Source: Plicaturopsis crispa FD-325 SS-3
Taxonomy: Eukaryota > Basidiomycota > Agaricomycetes > Amylocorticiales > Amylocorticiaceae
DNA: 64,000 bases
NCBI GenBank assembly: GCA_000827205.1
Contig: KN832556.1
Coordinates: forward strand, 599,436 to 663,435
Reading direction: 5' to 3'
Every line of letters starts with the position of its first letter. Position 1 is the stretch's first letter. The notes under the pieces are model-generated. The model did no database searches. It worked only from the letters and a program-made list of their open reading frames with translations, and was not told where the DNA came from. Below are positions 48,164 through 61,200 of the stretch, piece after piece. Made by a program: the position numbers and the translations under genes.

Positions 48164-50867
48164 GACGACGTAGGCGTATGGCATTTTGAAGCTCGAAGTT
48201 GGTCTTCTTGGTTCGCAAGCGGGTGGCGCACGTGTGGGGTAGAAAGCGCACAGAGTTGTGTTGTACAGATCAAACGCAGAGCTGGTGGGGGAGCGGGGGT
48301 GGTTGTTGGTCCTTTTTTACACTTGTGCCCATATATAACAATACAGAAACGAAAACTTACGACCCAAGTGGCAGGTGGTGTGAGGTGGTGTGGACAGCTG
48401 TGGTGCACCGTCAGGGCGTGCTCCTGGCATATTTATGCTCCTTCCCATGGATTCATACAAGGGTTGTGCCGAGACCTCAGCCGCTCAGGAACATGCTCCA
48501 TTTCCGTTCTGCTTGGGTTTGCAGCGCATGGGCTATAGGAGGACTGTGTCCGGGCAATGCCTTCCAATGGTGTGCCACAAATTAAGAGATTGGTTCTGTC
48601 CCTATCGCGTCCGCTATTAGATACAGGAGACAAGCAAGCGGAGACGGGCATTCTTCTATGGCGGTCATACACACGTTGCACGATAGCGAAGGCGAGAATC
48701 GTAGAAAGTTCCAGCCCCACCCGCGCCGAAATGTCTAGGACTCGGTGATGTCGGATTCCGTCTGGAGGCAATTCTGTGCGCTGGTTCCGAGTTAGCTGAT
48801 GGTCGAATGAACCGCTGGCAGTGCTCAAGCGCTCACATAGTATTGCTAGCAGGGACCGGTGGAGTCGGACGGCCCGTTGCTGCTGCTATTTCCTGAGTCG
48901 CAACCCATATTAATTCCAACCAGCTTGCGGTGTTCAAAAAGACGTAGGATGAAAGGGAGTCGACGCGAACAAACTTAGGAGAAGTGTACTTGAGTATTTT
49001 CCACGTCGTGCAATACGTTCTATGTCTTCCACAACGGTGTTCGTTATTACTGCGGCGAACAGCATTAGTGCACCTGCACGGCCTCGTCGACGACTACCTG
49101 TGAAGTAGGCATATAAGATATAGTTACGTTGCACTTAATGAGGCCATACATACCGGACGTGGAGGAAGCTATACTCGCAACAGACTGCAGCTGATTACAG
49201 CGGCTCCGAGCTAGCAGTGGCACAAATGAATTTGGAGGAGAGGCCCCCGCCCATAGGCCGGATTAGACAGGCCCTAACGGGATGCCTATGTAGACAAGAG
49301 GCGAACGAAAGTGAAATCGCCGACCCTATGCCTCCATGATTGGTAAGCTCATGCACTGCTTCATAGTGGTTAAGTGACCGGGGTCCTGTATCGGCGAGTT
49401 TCGTTGGCCCTTGCGTCGAGTTTTGCACAGCGACATTTTGACTATATTACCTGCTCATAAAAATTTCACTCGTGCTTGCAGTGGTCCGAACTCCATAGGT
49501 CCAGGTAAAATTTGAGACCAAAAAGACTCAGTATGGTATAGATATTCCTCAGACTGTTTATCGAGAGAAACGCTCGAGGGAAACCGTGAGAATCTTTTTC
49601 GTTCACGCGTCAAGACGCGTCGCGTTATTTTCTGCGGGTGGCGCGAAATCTTGCCTCCTCACACTGCTGGAAATACATGTTCTCGCTCGTTATTGCCACT
49701 AGTCTCTTGAGGTTTCGACAGTAATAACATGCCTGTACTGCTCTGAGACACGGGGGCTCATCTTTTAAGGCTCAGTTCAAGTGAATACTTAATATGCTGC
49801 TGCTAAACATTCATTTCTGCAAGTTTGGCATGTGTTCTCGTGATATTGGAACGGTTTGAGCAGATTCAAGTTGGAGTACTCATAGGAATCACTCCTTGAG
49901 TACCTCGTTTACCTTCAGAGTGGTCTATTGTACATAATATCACATATTTGGAGTGTAGTTGACATGGACAAGGCTGCAGGAGAGGGCAGATCTCGTGCCA
50001 TGGCACCTCACTCTCCTGGTGATTCGAGGGGTGTCTGACATCCAAATCTCTCTATCCATATACAGAACAGAGTTCCAGATGCGCAGAATAGCGTTTGAGA
50101 TGGAAATCGTGGAGAACGAACATCCACGGTGACCGCTGTCTGTAGCTCGTCGAGGAATCCTATTTATCTTATTTACTAAGGCACTCGGGGCTTCCATATT
50201 TTGAGGACCTCTTTACAGGAGCCTACACATGCCAGCAAAAATCGATTTACGGAGAAAGTGCAAGAAACGGGGCGGAAACGACGCAAACTGTTTATAAATC
50301 TTGAAACACTGCGGAAAAATCACGAAAAAGTGCTTGGTCGGGGTCCTCGGAGGCATAGGGTCGGCGATTTCGCTTTCGTTCGCCTCTTGTATGTAGAACA
50401 CTGTGTGATGACAATGAGTATAAGTATTTCAACAAATTTAGAATATGCTTACACTAGACATGATGTGTAGTAGAGCTGCGCTAGCAAAGCTGCTGTCAGT
50501 GGCAATTGAAGTAGGTTGTAAGTGCAACTCAAGCTGGTCAAAAGGACTCCTGGAAGCTCCGTCCCAGACTCCAGTTGTACAAGCTGCAAGTAAATTTCGG
50601 TGCTATATCCGCGGCGTCTAGCGCAACGAAGAATCTGTAAAGGACAATTGAATGACAACATCAAAGAGCGCCGTGATTGGACAAGTTCATGCTGTGGACA
50701 AGTCTTATTTTGGTGGGGGCGTCGCAGGGTCGTCCGGTGATGAAGGTTGCGGCGCATAATACATGGTGGTAGCGGAGACGAAAGATGGGTTGGAAATAAA
50801 CTATGCAGCCACTGCGGGAGGATGTCGGCTGCAGATAATAGCCATTTGATTCAGTATGAGTGCCAAC
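48164..50867. other. long gene-poor region
   Basis: About 2.7 kb without a supported gene. GC content falls noticeably between about 49440 and 50740. It contains the inverted 42-bp repeat annotated separately. I see no transposase, reverse transcriptase or domain-bearing frame. Confidence 0.5.
49294..50390. repeat. inverted 42-bp repeat, arms about 1 kb apart
   Basis: The arm at 49294-49335 (starting ACAAGAGGCGAACGAAAG) is the reverse complement of 50349-50390 with a single mismatch. Similarity stops abruptly outside the arms. The interval of 1,013 bases is AT-richer than its surroundings and has no coding content. The arms could be TIRs of a decayed element or two fragments of one dispersed repeat. 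Confidence 0.85.
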
Positions 50868-50954
50868 GGTTGTGTAGTGTAATGGTTATCACCCCAGATT
50901 CTGAGCAAACGCGAGGATCTTCTGGTGATCCAGGTTCGATCCCTGGCACGACCT
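50868..50954 (+). tRNA. tRNA-Gln (anticodon CTG) with a 15-nt intron
   Basis: The acceptor stem GGTTGTG pairs with CACGACC (one G-T), followed by discriminator T. The D-arm region is GTGTAATGGTTATCAC, the anticodon stem CCAGA/TCTGG and the T arm CCAGG-TTCGATC-CCTGG. The anticodon CTG is at 50901-50903. A 15-nt intron at 50905-50919, one base after the anticodon, leaves a standard 7-base loop. A T run just downstream (50957 onward) can end Pol III transcription. Confidence 0.93.
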
Positions 50955-51129
50955 GTACTTTTGCCATTTTGCACAACATCGCTGTGCGCAGGTTTCTTCT
51001 TTTTCCCTTGTGAGCCGCAGTGAAACGTCCATTGACGAACCGGGAACTTGGAACAACTGGCCCGAAGGAGCAGAGTGTTGCATGCATGATGTTATTTATT
51101 AGATACGATATAGATGTGCGCACGAAGTA

Positions 51130-53002
51130 CTATGGTCCCGGCCGTGGAACATCGCGGTCCACCTCCACAGACCCCGCAGCAGGATCGGTTGGAGGGTCAT
51201 CGATGTATTGCTGTAGCTCGGCCGACACCGTGTAGCCACATTCTTGCATCTCATCGACTGCAAGCTTGTATCGAGAGTCCTGCGCCTGGACACACGTCCG
51301 CACCAGCTCCTCGTAGACAGTAATCGTAGGGAGGAACTTCTGGGCCTTCATCTCCTCGAGGTAGAAGAAGGCATCCTCGTAGTTCTCCTGCGTTAAGCAG
51401 AGAGAGACTAGGCGCTCGTAGGTCTGCCGGTTCGGCTTGAGGTCTGCGTCCTTCATCTCCTTCATCATGCGATCTCCGAGTTCGCGATGGGCGACAGTGA
51501 CGCAGCCACCGAGGAGGAGGTTGAAAGTGTCGATGTTCGGCTTGACGCCATGGTCGGGGAACACCTTGTACGTCCCCACCGCCCGTTGGATGTCTTCGAG
51601 ATTCAAGGCCGCCTCGATGATCACGTTCAATGCGGTGACGTCGATGGGCCTGTTCTCTTCCCGCAACGCGTCTAGCATGGCCCATGTCGCGTCCACGGTA
51701 TCGATATTTTTGCCGATAACGTTGAGGATAGCTTTGGTGGTCTCGGGAACGGGATCGATTCCGTTGGACCGCATGATGTGAAGCGTGGCGAGCGCGTCCT
51801 TGACTCTGTCGCTGTGGCAGAAGGCTTCGATGATAGGGGCAAAATGGTGTTCCTGCAGCTTCGCGCCCATAAGCTTGAGAACGCGTATTACATCCGCGCC
51901 GAGGTCGGGCAAGCCGTGCCGTGCGGCGGTGTGCAGGACTTCGATGCAGAGGCCCTCGTCTGGTTGGACGTTAAGGTCGTTGACGACAATATTCCATATG
52001 TCGCGAACACCGTCGGCCTAAATCTGGGTTAGAAGCATGGACGATTCTGCGCGCGTGCACACGCACATGAAGACTCCGAGCCGAGGCAATTAGGCACTTC
52101 ACCCAAACCTCATTGTCCAATCGACGGACAGACATATCCTCGAATGTAGCTGCTAGATCAAGTGCGAGTCGTGCCTGACCTAGGTCGGCAGCCAGCGATA
52201 TTATTCCTTGCGCGGTTCGCAGCTCGGGGACTAATCCACGGCCATGCATAATCTTCATGTATTGGAGGGATAATTCCAGATTTTTGCTCGAGAGGTAACG
52301 GTCGATGATATACGAGAACGTGACTGGCGTTGGTTCGACGTCGTACTGTTGCATAGTATCGAGAACCTCCCACATGACGCTGCCCCTGTGGAGTCGGTTT
52401 GCCTTTGACGCGGTTCAGCAGCAGGTTCCGTGGAAAAGCGACGATACTTACATGAATCAAGTGGTGGAATGTGGTGAGGTCTGGCCTGACTCCCATCTCC
52501 TTCATGTCGTCGAATATTGCCCATGCCTCCAGGTTATAACCGTTCTCCGCACACGCCGCGAGGAGGTAGTTGTAAGAGAACAGGTCGGGCTGGACACCCT
52601 GTTCCTTCATGGCCTTGCACACTTTCAACGCGTCGATAAATCGTCCGGATTCGGCATGCCGCGATAGCTCGATGTTGTGACGCGCAAGGGGGGCGCGTGT
52701 CAGCGTTCCCCTCCACGAGCTGTCGGGTGAGAATGTCCAAGGGTTGTGGCGGAGATTTGTGGACTCGTCCTTCGACGCCTGCCCTCTTCGACTCTGCAAA
52801 CGCTGAGCCAGGTGCGCGTTGCGTGTCTGGGTACATCCTATACATGAAAAAGGCCGTGAGCGGTGTCCAGTGTGTCCCGGGAATGAAACTGACTTGAAAA
52901 GACAAGCGACAGAGATCCAGAATAGCCGCCCGTATCATTTATGTCCGTGCATCGTTTCTGCGACGCTCTTTTGAGGGTATTTCGCGACGAAGAGGCTAGC
53001 AT
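51130..53002 (-). CDS. mitochondrial pentatricopeptide-repeat (PPR) protein
   Basis: Four exons (52894-53002, 52452-52837, 52067-52402 and 51130-52017) encode 572 residues. The N-terminus MLASSSRNTLKRASQKRC is basic and Ser-rich, a plausible mitochondrial presequence. PPR helical pairs follow: ALKVCKAMKEQGVQPDLFSY, AWAIFDDMKEMGVRPDLTTF, MWEVLDTMQQYDVEPTPVTF, LSLQYMKIMHGRGLVPELRT and MMKEMKDADLKPNRQTYERL. PPR proteins bind organellar RNA; in fungi they act in mitochondrial RNA stability and translation. The exon 3 acceptor at 52403 (CAAAG) was chosen because it alone keeps the frame. It is divergent from RAD21, with 186 bases between start codons. Confidence 0.88.
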
Positions 53003-53188
53003 TTCTAGGTAGCCACCAACGGCTTGGACGCGCAAAAGAGATGGAAATAATTTCCGAGTTCCGACAATGCGAGCCAAACACGCCGAAACAGGAACACGGC
53101 GGTGCGACGCGGTCGTTTTCTTGTCTCTCGCGTTTCCTCCTGCCACGACCGCGACACCCCCTCTTTTCTCTCCTCTTCTTCTTGGATA
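53003..53188. promoter_or_regulatory. shared bidirectional promoter PPR/RAD21
   Basis: Only 186 bases separate the start codons of the PPR gene (minus) and RAD21 (plus). The right half is C/T-rich. Confidence 0.65.
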
Positions 53189-55513
53189 ATGGTGCGTGTG
53201 CAGCTAAGGAATTGCGGTCGCTATTTTCTGACGCGATCTCTCAGTTTTATTCGGAAACAATCCTATCTCGCCGCGGGCCGTTAGCTAAAGTATGGCTCGC
53301 CGCCCACATGGAGCGAAAGCTCTCAAAAACACAGACGCTCCAGACGGATATCGAGCAGTCAGTCGGTGAGTTGACGCGTAAAAGTTCGTAGGTGCCCAGT
53401 ATTGATTGGATACGGGCGGTGGCAGACGCGATCATGGGTCAGGAGGTCGAGGTCATGGCGCTTCGTCTCAGCGGGCAGCTATTGCTCGGTGTTGTCAGAA
53501 TATACAGTCGGAAAGCGAAGTATCTTTTGGATGACTGTAATGAGGCGTTGCTGAAGATTAAGATGGTGCGTCATTTGGGAGCTTTTCTCGAAGGCCGCCA
53601 TGGCTCAGTCTTCCTGCACAGGCGTTTCGTCCCGGCATGGTCGACATGACTGAGGACCAACTGGCGGTCAACCGCAATGCAATTACCCTCCAAGGCGGTA
53701 ATCTCGATCTAGACGTACTTCTACCGGATATCAATTGGTGAGACCCCGCCGTACGTTCAGCGCGGAACTGCACATTGATTGGTGTCCTATAGGGATTTGG
53801 ACTTTGAGGACCGCCCCGTCCATCCCCAGGGACAGCACGTAGCACGAATGGCCGATATCACGCTCGCGACAGCCGACGATTTCCAGTTCGACCTTGACGA
53901 TCCAGGTTACGGCTTCGACCTGGGTCCCGCTGACGGAATTGGCTCACAGGACTTTGACCTCGGGCTTGATTTTGGCGACGGACCCGCTAATGCGAACGAT
54001 GACAACATGAGCGTTGAAATGGGTCGTGATGCCGCCGCTCCGAGACACTCTCTGGACTCGCATCTTATTGGAAGGCCCGGCGACGACGATTTCGACATGA
54101 TTTCGAACAGGAGTCGCGACCCTTCAGAGCACCCATATGGTGCGGACGTAGACATGGACCCGGGTTTTGGGCCGGCACCCATGGACATGGACATTGACCT
54201 TGGATTGAGTTTCGGAGACGAACCTTTGCCAGGTGACAAGACTCCCGGTCAAACGCGATCCCCATCTCGCGGCAGTGAGTTTCTTCGCAAATTTCTCATT
54301 TGTATCAGCCCTGATGGATTTCTTAGGCCTAACCCCCGCACCTGTTACTCCGCCTGACATGGATCTCGCCCCAGCTGAGGGTGAGAACGCCAAGGCGAAA
54401 CGCAAGCAAAAAGAGAAGAAGCAGATCATTGACGCCGTTACCGAGCTTGAAGATGGTCCCGGTGCCCGCATCGGGCGCGGTCGCAATGCAGGCCTCGGCG
54501 ATGCAATGGTGAAGGATGTCAGTGACATCTTGACTGAACATCATTTCCTCCCGCGGTCGTCCGTTGTAATGCGCCTCCTGGAAATTCGTGACGACCCCCT
54601 AGCGCATTTCTTGCCAACGAAAGTTACTCCCGAAGGCACCTTCTTCTGTGCTGCACCCCCTGGCCTCGCGCCAGAATTATCCGAACTCTTCATGCGCCCT
54701 GTTCACAACCCTGCCGCGCCGAAACGCAGAAATGCGTCGCCTAACAAGGCGTCGAATAAAAAACCCAGGCTCGATGGCAGCGTCCACGAGGACGATGACG
54801 ACGTTGAGCAGGGGAGGAAATCGGGCAGCGTTGCGCCAAGTATCGGCATGGGCAGCGACATGCTTGGACGCGGCAGCGCTGGTCCCGGGCTCGACTTTGA
54901 CAACACCGGGATGGGTATGGATGACTTCCAAATGGACGTCGGCGATGCCGGTGAGTTTGAGCGGGCGAAGAGCGAGATGACAGAGAGAAGCAGGCTCTCG
55001 ACGCCGGGTGCCGGATATCTCGACGAGGTGGACGAGTCGTATGCAGATCTCGAGTGTCCCATCGCCATGTTTGATTCCCGCCCGTCGCCCACCCAGACTC
55101 AATCGCAGACGCAGGAGAAGGATGCGGAGACTTCCAGCGCGGAGGGCAAGGGCTACAGCAAGAACACTGTGAAAGCTCTCAGCGTTGTCCGGAAGGAACT
55201 GCAACCCTCTGTCGATGACGATGAAGACGAGGAGAAAGTTCTGAGCTTCCAAAAGATGTCGGAAAAGGTGCGTTACCTTGAAAGTCGAATGTCTTCCGGC
55301 TGACCGAGCGTTTCTGTCGTTGTTCTCTAGGCATCTCGCCGCGCTGCAGCGTCGTTCTTCTTCGAGCTGCTTGTCCTCGGCACGCGCGACTGCGTCAAGC
55401 TTTCGCAAGCGGCACCCTTTGAGAACATCGAAGTACGCGGGAAGGACAAACTATGGGAACGCCAACGGCATGGCTCTGCCGCGCGCTCTGTCGCCTCGTC
55501 CATGGGCCTATAA
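53189..55513 (+). CDS. RAD21: cohesin alpha-kleisin RAD21/SCC1
   Basis: Seven coding exons encode 661 residues: 53189-53191 (ATG only), 53245-53365, 53426-53565, 53622-53737, 53793-54274, 54327-55267 and 55331-55513. The second exon restores the invariant kleisin start [58 protein letters not shown] and [20 protein letters not shown] follow, which bind the SMC3 neck. The middle is acidic with [10 protein letters not shown]-type repeats. The C-terminal winged helix ([20 protein letters not shown]) binds the SMC1 head. This is the mitotic kleisin rather than Rec8, judged by the conserved N-terminus. Cohesin holds sister chromatids together and organises chromatin. Confidence 0.94.
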
Positions 55514-55848
55514 TCCTTGGACTGCTTCCCATTCACATTGCTATCTGGACTGTGAGCATCTTGGTTGTTCCCGAGTCATGTCGACTCGGACTCGTTTTGT
55601 CCGTTTGATACCACATAGTATTTCACTATCCCGTCTGCCCCATTGCTATTACTCGCTTTGTTGTCCGCTGTACTCCTGTGTATTCCATCCGTTATCTCCT
55701 CATGTACAGCTTGATTATTGAATATCGTACATGGCTTTCTGCCACTGGATTCTGCAGTATCACATGCTGGATAAGGAAACTCAGTAATTACTTACATGCG
55801 CTTTAGCTATCGAGTCTCGCAGCGACTGCATTCTACTTGACCACATTT
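55514..55848. other. short intergenic region
   Basis: About 330 bases between RAD21 and the BTB gene on the same strand. No gene or repeat was seen. Confidence 0.4.
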
Positions 55849-57728
55849 ATGTCTACTAATCCGTCGCATATCCTCATCGCACGCAATTCTAGAGGCCCGA
55901 ACAATCCATCTGCTGCCCTCAGCTCGCCCACAGAAACTCACGCCGCGGCGGCAGGCATATTTCGGTCGACTGGCTCGCCCCCTTGGCTACTCGAAGAGTG
56001 CGAGACCGAAGATGATCTGGTATCTGACCTGAGCATCGACGACGACGATGAGGAGGCCATAGAGCTTGACGAAGCCTTCACGAAGCACTGCCGCTTCCCC
56101 GGGACGGTCAAGATAGTTGTAGAGAGCACGACTTTCTGGTGAGTCCTGTGCACCGGCTTAGGCGCGCACTGAAGGTCTCCCAGGGCACACAAGGAAGTCC
56201 TGTTCTTTGCATCACCGTTCTTCGAGGCGGCATTGAGTGGAAGTTGGGCGGAGACAGGTCGTCCGCCGTCCATGTCTTCGGTTATCACCATCTCGCAGCC
56301 GCCGTCTATCCCGGGGGACAAGAGCATCAACGAGGCCGCTACAGAGATGACATTTGCACCCGTAGACTCGGATGGAGAGCCAGAAGATGTTGATACGCGT
56401 CCCTCGGAAGAAGATCCAGGCATGAAGAGCGATTCCGAGGACAAATCTAAAGCGCGGGACAACAGCCTTGCGAAGCTGCAGAGCGGCGCCAAGGCCGGAG
56501 AGAGCAGTGCGAAGGGCAAGGAGAAAGACAAGACCCCTCTGTCAAACGACAGCGCGCCGAAGAGTCCACCGAGGAAACCCCCGCAGCCTGCGCATGCTAC
56601 CGTCCGACGGCGTGCAAAATCCATCGGCGCCGATGCGGTCATATCTCTCAAGGAGGAGAGAGTGAGTAAGTTTTCAGTATCGCCGGTCGTGGCGCTCACA
56701 GCTGGGACCCGCTAGGCCAGCACGTTCCACGATTTCCTCAAGTTCGTCTACCCGCAGTACGTACATCTTGACATGACATTCTGCTCGCAGCTTCTGACTG
56801 CACCGCAGCCTCGAGTGCACGATCACATGGAATAACGTAGAGGGCCTCATGAACATCTCGCACAAGCTATGCGTGCCGTCGCTGCAGCAGGAATGTCTGA
56901 AGTTCTTGCTGACGCATGCTGCGGGTAAGCCGATCAAGGCAATGCGCATAGCGGAGCTGTTCGAGGAGGAAGAGCTGTACCGCGAGTCGAGCCGGTTCGT
57001 GCTCGATAACCCGGGTGGCTGGACAGAGCATGAGTTGAGTACGCTAAGCCCGGAAACACTTCTGAAGCTCGAGAAACGGTAAGCTATCTGCCTCTCATGC
57101 TATATGCGTACTGAAGCTCATATCCAGTCGGAATTGGTTTCTCGAGCGCGTTCTCAAGCTTGGTCTAACCCCGATCGCGAAAGAGTACCAATGCGTGAGT
57201 CCCCGTTCGTACCAGGTCTACTCTTGCATCCACTGACATTATGCAGTGCGCGACATGTCCCGATCCGTCTATGTGTGCGCGTCTGCTCGATGAAAAATGG
57301 CGTCAAGCATACACCGCCGTATTCCGCTTCGGTCAGTTCCCCCTCCTCTTTCCGATGTCTTTCTAATCCCGCACCCAGGTCCCTGCCAACCATCGATGGT
57401 GTACCGCTATCTACGGACGCTGGAGGGCATCAGTCCGCCACTTTCCCTCACACATCTAAGCTGCCAGACATGTGCCAAAACCTTCACGGCGACACGTGCG
57501 TCACATCGCAGTACTGCATATCGTTTGTTTTGTCTGACAACGGGGCCAGTGTTTGACAGGATGTTCTCCCTGGGCGTGCGGGGCAGCGGGACCGACACGG
57601 CCCCACTCGGTGCCCGTGTCGCCGCCGTTGCAGGTGCTGCAGCAATTGGGCCCCGCCGACACTTCCTCTATTGCTCGCTGAAGAACGATAGCGCACCTCG
57701 GGGGAAGCGCTCCCGCGAGCTCTTATAG
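55849..57728 (+). CDS. BTB/POZ-domain protein with an acidic/basic insertion
   Basis: The start is MSTNPSHILIARNSRG. Exons run 55849-56138, then from 56184 across several further short introns to the stop at 57726-57728. The BTB domain is split: FPGTVKIVVESTTFW and AHKEVLFFASPFFEAALSG form the first half. Then comes an insertion of about 130 residues rich in Ser, Lys, Glu and Pro, and FHDFLKFVYPQ completes the fold. A BACK-like helical part follows with VEGLMNISHKLCVPSLQQEC, AMRIAELFEEEELY and GGWTEHELSTL. The C-terminal part has CATCPDPSMCARLLDEKW and another CxxC pair (SCQTCAKTF), possibly metal-binding. BTB proteins are often adaptors for cullin-3 ubiquitin ligases; that role is inference. 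Exact inner exon borders were not all fixed. Confidence 0.83.
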
Positions 57729-58280
57729 ACCGGTTCTGTCCCACTCATATGTACGTTTTCTCATGGAAGGTACTGGAGACGGCCGATCGTTTTCAACAAC
57801 TGTCCCATCACTTACTCTAGACCCAAATGCATCAGGTGTTTCGCAGAATTCTAGTCTGTCCTTTACCTACCTGCTTAGTATCTCAAACTCATATAGCACT
57901 CCAAGCACTCAGAGCTGACATAGAACACATTGTTAATCCAGTATGTAACCCCGATCTCTGTCATTTTTGTGCCCAGGCGAAGCAAGTGCAAAGGGTATAA
58001 GTATATGAAATGCAAAAAAAGGATTAAATGAATGGCAGGGGAATGCGGACCAGTATAAACGAAGGTGCAAGAGACGGAATGAGATGGAATAAAAAGAAAT
58101 AAGGTGCATAGAATCCAACCGTGGCCAGGAAGATTACGAGGGGCCCCGACCAGAGATACGGGGCATAGGGAGCGTACAAAACACGGGGGGATGGGCGTGG
58201 GTGAACAGTGCAGTGGCATAGAGGACAGGACAGGACAAAACAGAGGGTGCGAGGGGATTCGATGAAGGGGACTAAACGGG
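57729..58280. other. convergent intergenic region
   Basis: About 550 bases between the stops of the BTB gene (plus) and the RhoGAP gene (minus); both 3' UTRs should lie here. No RNA gene or repeat was recognised. Confidence 0.4.
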
Positions 58281-61200
58281 TCATGCGTCTTGACTGGCGC
58301 CGAAGATGGTTTCCGCGTTCTCGACAAACCATTCGACGGATAGCGCCTTGCCGGCCATGTCGCTGAATTCGGCGCTAGGATCGCGCGAGCGCATCAAGGT
58401 CGCTGCGTACCAATCTAGTCAGTACTTTTGCGCAACAGTTGCATGGAATCACGTACGCCCAAACACGACGCCCAGATTACGAGACGTCATGAGGTTGACA
58501 TCGCTCTGGAGCATGACCCTAATACCGCATGATAATCAGATATGACAGATAAGATACTGCGGGAGTACGCACCGGTGTAAATGAAGCATGAGCACGCGCA
58601 AAGTCTCATAATGCTCGACAGGCAGTCGTGTAACAAGCTCATACAATTCCTTATTTTTCAGTGAGGGGTCCTTGATCTCCGCGGCCATCATGAAGTTATC
58701 GTGCAAGTCGTATGTCAGTAGCGGGATCGGCAGCGAGCGGAAGTAGTTCTTCAACACAGATGTGACGCTGCAAATGTCGTTGAACCTATCCGAGTCGCAT
58801 AGATCGAATGTGTGGTAATCGCCGCGTTCAAAGAGTTGTGTTATGGCCTTTGACTGGCCGGAGCCTCCAGTCTTGCGGTAAATGCCTTCATAGTCCATAG
58901 CTGCCATAAAGACCATCAGTATTCATCCCGCCACAAATAGTTGCAACTTACCCAGCGCTTCCACAGCACTGATACACTTCTCGACGATGATTGGAACGAG
59001 GCGGTTCGTGACCTTCGTATCCGACCTAACCTGCTCCGTCAGGTCCCTACCGAACATGGAGGGGGCTACACGAAATGTCAGTGTTAGTTTGAAATATCGA
59101 GTGACTGGATGACAGCACTCACGAAGTGGGGTAAGCTGCGCGGGCTCTTGTCTTGGCGATTTATGAGAGCACGGAACATCAACGTGGTTGATGCACCTGA
59201 CGTGGACGGCAATGTTGCAGCCTAATGTGAATATACAGGCGTTAACGGACGATGCAGCAAAACAAAATGATATAGCTCACCAGAGCACCGAAGCTGCGAG
59301 CCAAAAAGCTTATCACCACAGTGATCGCATCGAGTGATGCGCAGAGCGCTGACTTGCTGGAAAGTGTGTTCAAGGCGACCCTTCACTTTGTTATCCACGA
59401 GAACGACGGACGGAACAGGGTCCCGTAGCTGTTCTTTCTGCTTCGACCCAGGCCACTTGATGAACTTCGGTGGCCTTGGCGTCGGTGCCGGGCTTTCGTC
59501 GAACTTGATGGGTTTCGGGTACCTTGACGGATCGGCGTCATCCATAAGGGTGTTGGAGCTGGTCGTAGACGAGCTTTGCAAAGTAGCCGGATACTGCGAT
59601 CGGTTCCTATCGAACGAGTTACTCGCCTTGGTGCGAAGGGTGTCTTCGGAATACGATGCCTGCGGCTGAGGTTGGGGCGCTGGCGCTGGCTCTTTCTCTG
59701 GGACAGGGATCGCGTTCTCCGCCCGACGCGCATACTGGGAACTGAGTTTGGCTAGCTCCTCGTTTCGTGCATTGAGCGCGGTGGTCTCCTCTAAGAAAAC
59801 ATCGCGGACAGCTTTGAGCTCAGCGATCTCCCGAGCTAGGGATTCACGTTGGCGGGTGAGGGGGACAAGTTCGTGCTGATACTGAGTCTTGATATTATCA
59901 AGGCGCATAGTCAAGGAGCGGCCCAAATGACCGGTAGGAGCTTCGACACTGAGATGATAACTGTTAGGTCACGGCCTCTGGGAATTGGAAATACGTTGCT
60001 AACCTTTTCGAGGCGGCAAGCTCTTCAACCTCCGCGAGCGTCATGTCCCGCTGGACTTTGAGTTGAGATAGGTCACGCTCTAGCCCATCAAGATTGCTGC
60101 TCATGTCCTCCGACATTTGCTGTCGCAACTCCTGCCGCTTAGTCTCGCCAGCGATCGCTGTCAAGCGTGCAGCCTGACCTGAGAGCAACACTCTTAACCG
60201 TGTTACTTCAGCTTCGGCATCCCGCCTGGCTTTGAGTTCTTGGTCATATTCTGTTTGTGCAACAGTCAAGCCCTCGATGTACTGCTTGCTCGCCCTCTGA
60301 AGCATAACGATAAGATGTCAGATAATCGCTCCCGCGAAAGTGGGAGAGCGGACCGACCTTGACACCATCAAGCTTACTTCTCAGGTCTACATTCTCTTCC
60401 TGGCGTTGCTCCATGACCGATAATATCACCTCCAGGAAGCTCTTCTCCAGCTTCAACTGTTGAGCGCCACGATCGGATGCATCGGATAGAACCTCTTGCA
60501 GACGTCGGACCACCTGCTCCGATTTATCCTGACTGACCGGTCTCATTGCGAGCGAGTCCGGCACAGCAAGACTCGCACCAGCAGTCTGAGAGCGACTAGG
60601 AGTACTATGGTCTTGCGAGGAGCCAGTATCAGTGGTGCCTCGTTCGCGCCGCCCCAGGCTATTACTCGCCGACCTCAGTCCAGGCGGATTGGCATCCAGG
60701 GATATCCGAGGCGGAGGCTCTGTCTGCTGCCGTTTCCGCTGCTCAGCGATGTGGGCATTTCGCGAGTCGGTGTCCGCGGTGCTGGGTCGTTTGGGCAGCC
60801 CGTGCCCTATCTTGAGAGGTGCTACAGAGGGACCGGACGGATCGGTAGTCCTAGGTCGGTCTGCGTAGTGTGGGTATTGCAAGGTCTTTTTGGATGAAGG
60901 TGTTGTTTGGGGAGTGATGTCATTGAAGGAACTGGCGGTACTGGGTGTCACCGTCTGTGTAGCGTCGTCAAGTACTGGGAGCGCTGTTGGCGGTGGGGTT
61001 GCAGGGACCATACCCTCCGAGATCTTCGCCAATTGATCTAGTGACTTCAGAGAGGGCAGCCCGCCGACAGACTTGAGCAAATCGCCAAAGTCGTTGCTAT
61101 TCATCGAAAAGCGTATTGGGGGTAGAGCAGGGGCGATGAACGTCGCCACGGAGGTCCGCTCCATGGCGGGCGAGTCGTCGGAAGCGTCCGACTCGCTGCT

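Noticed and set aside
50868-50954. tRNA-Glu (anticodon TTC) instead of tRNA-Gln
   Set aside because: Placing TTC as the anticodon breaks the 7-base loop, and the GGTTGTG acceptor stem fits Gln rather than Glu.
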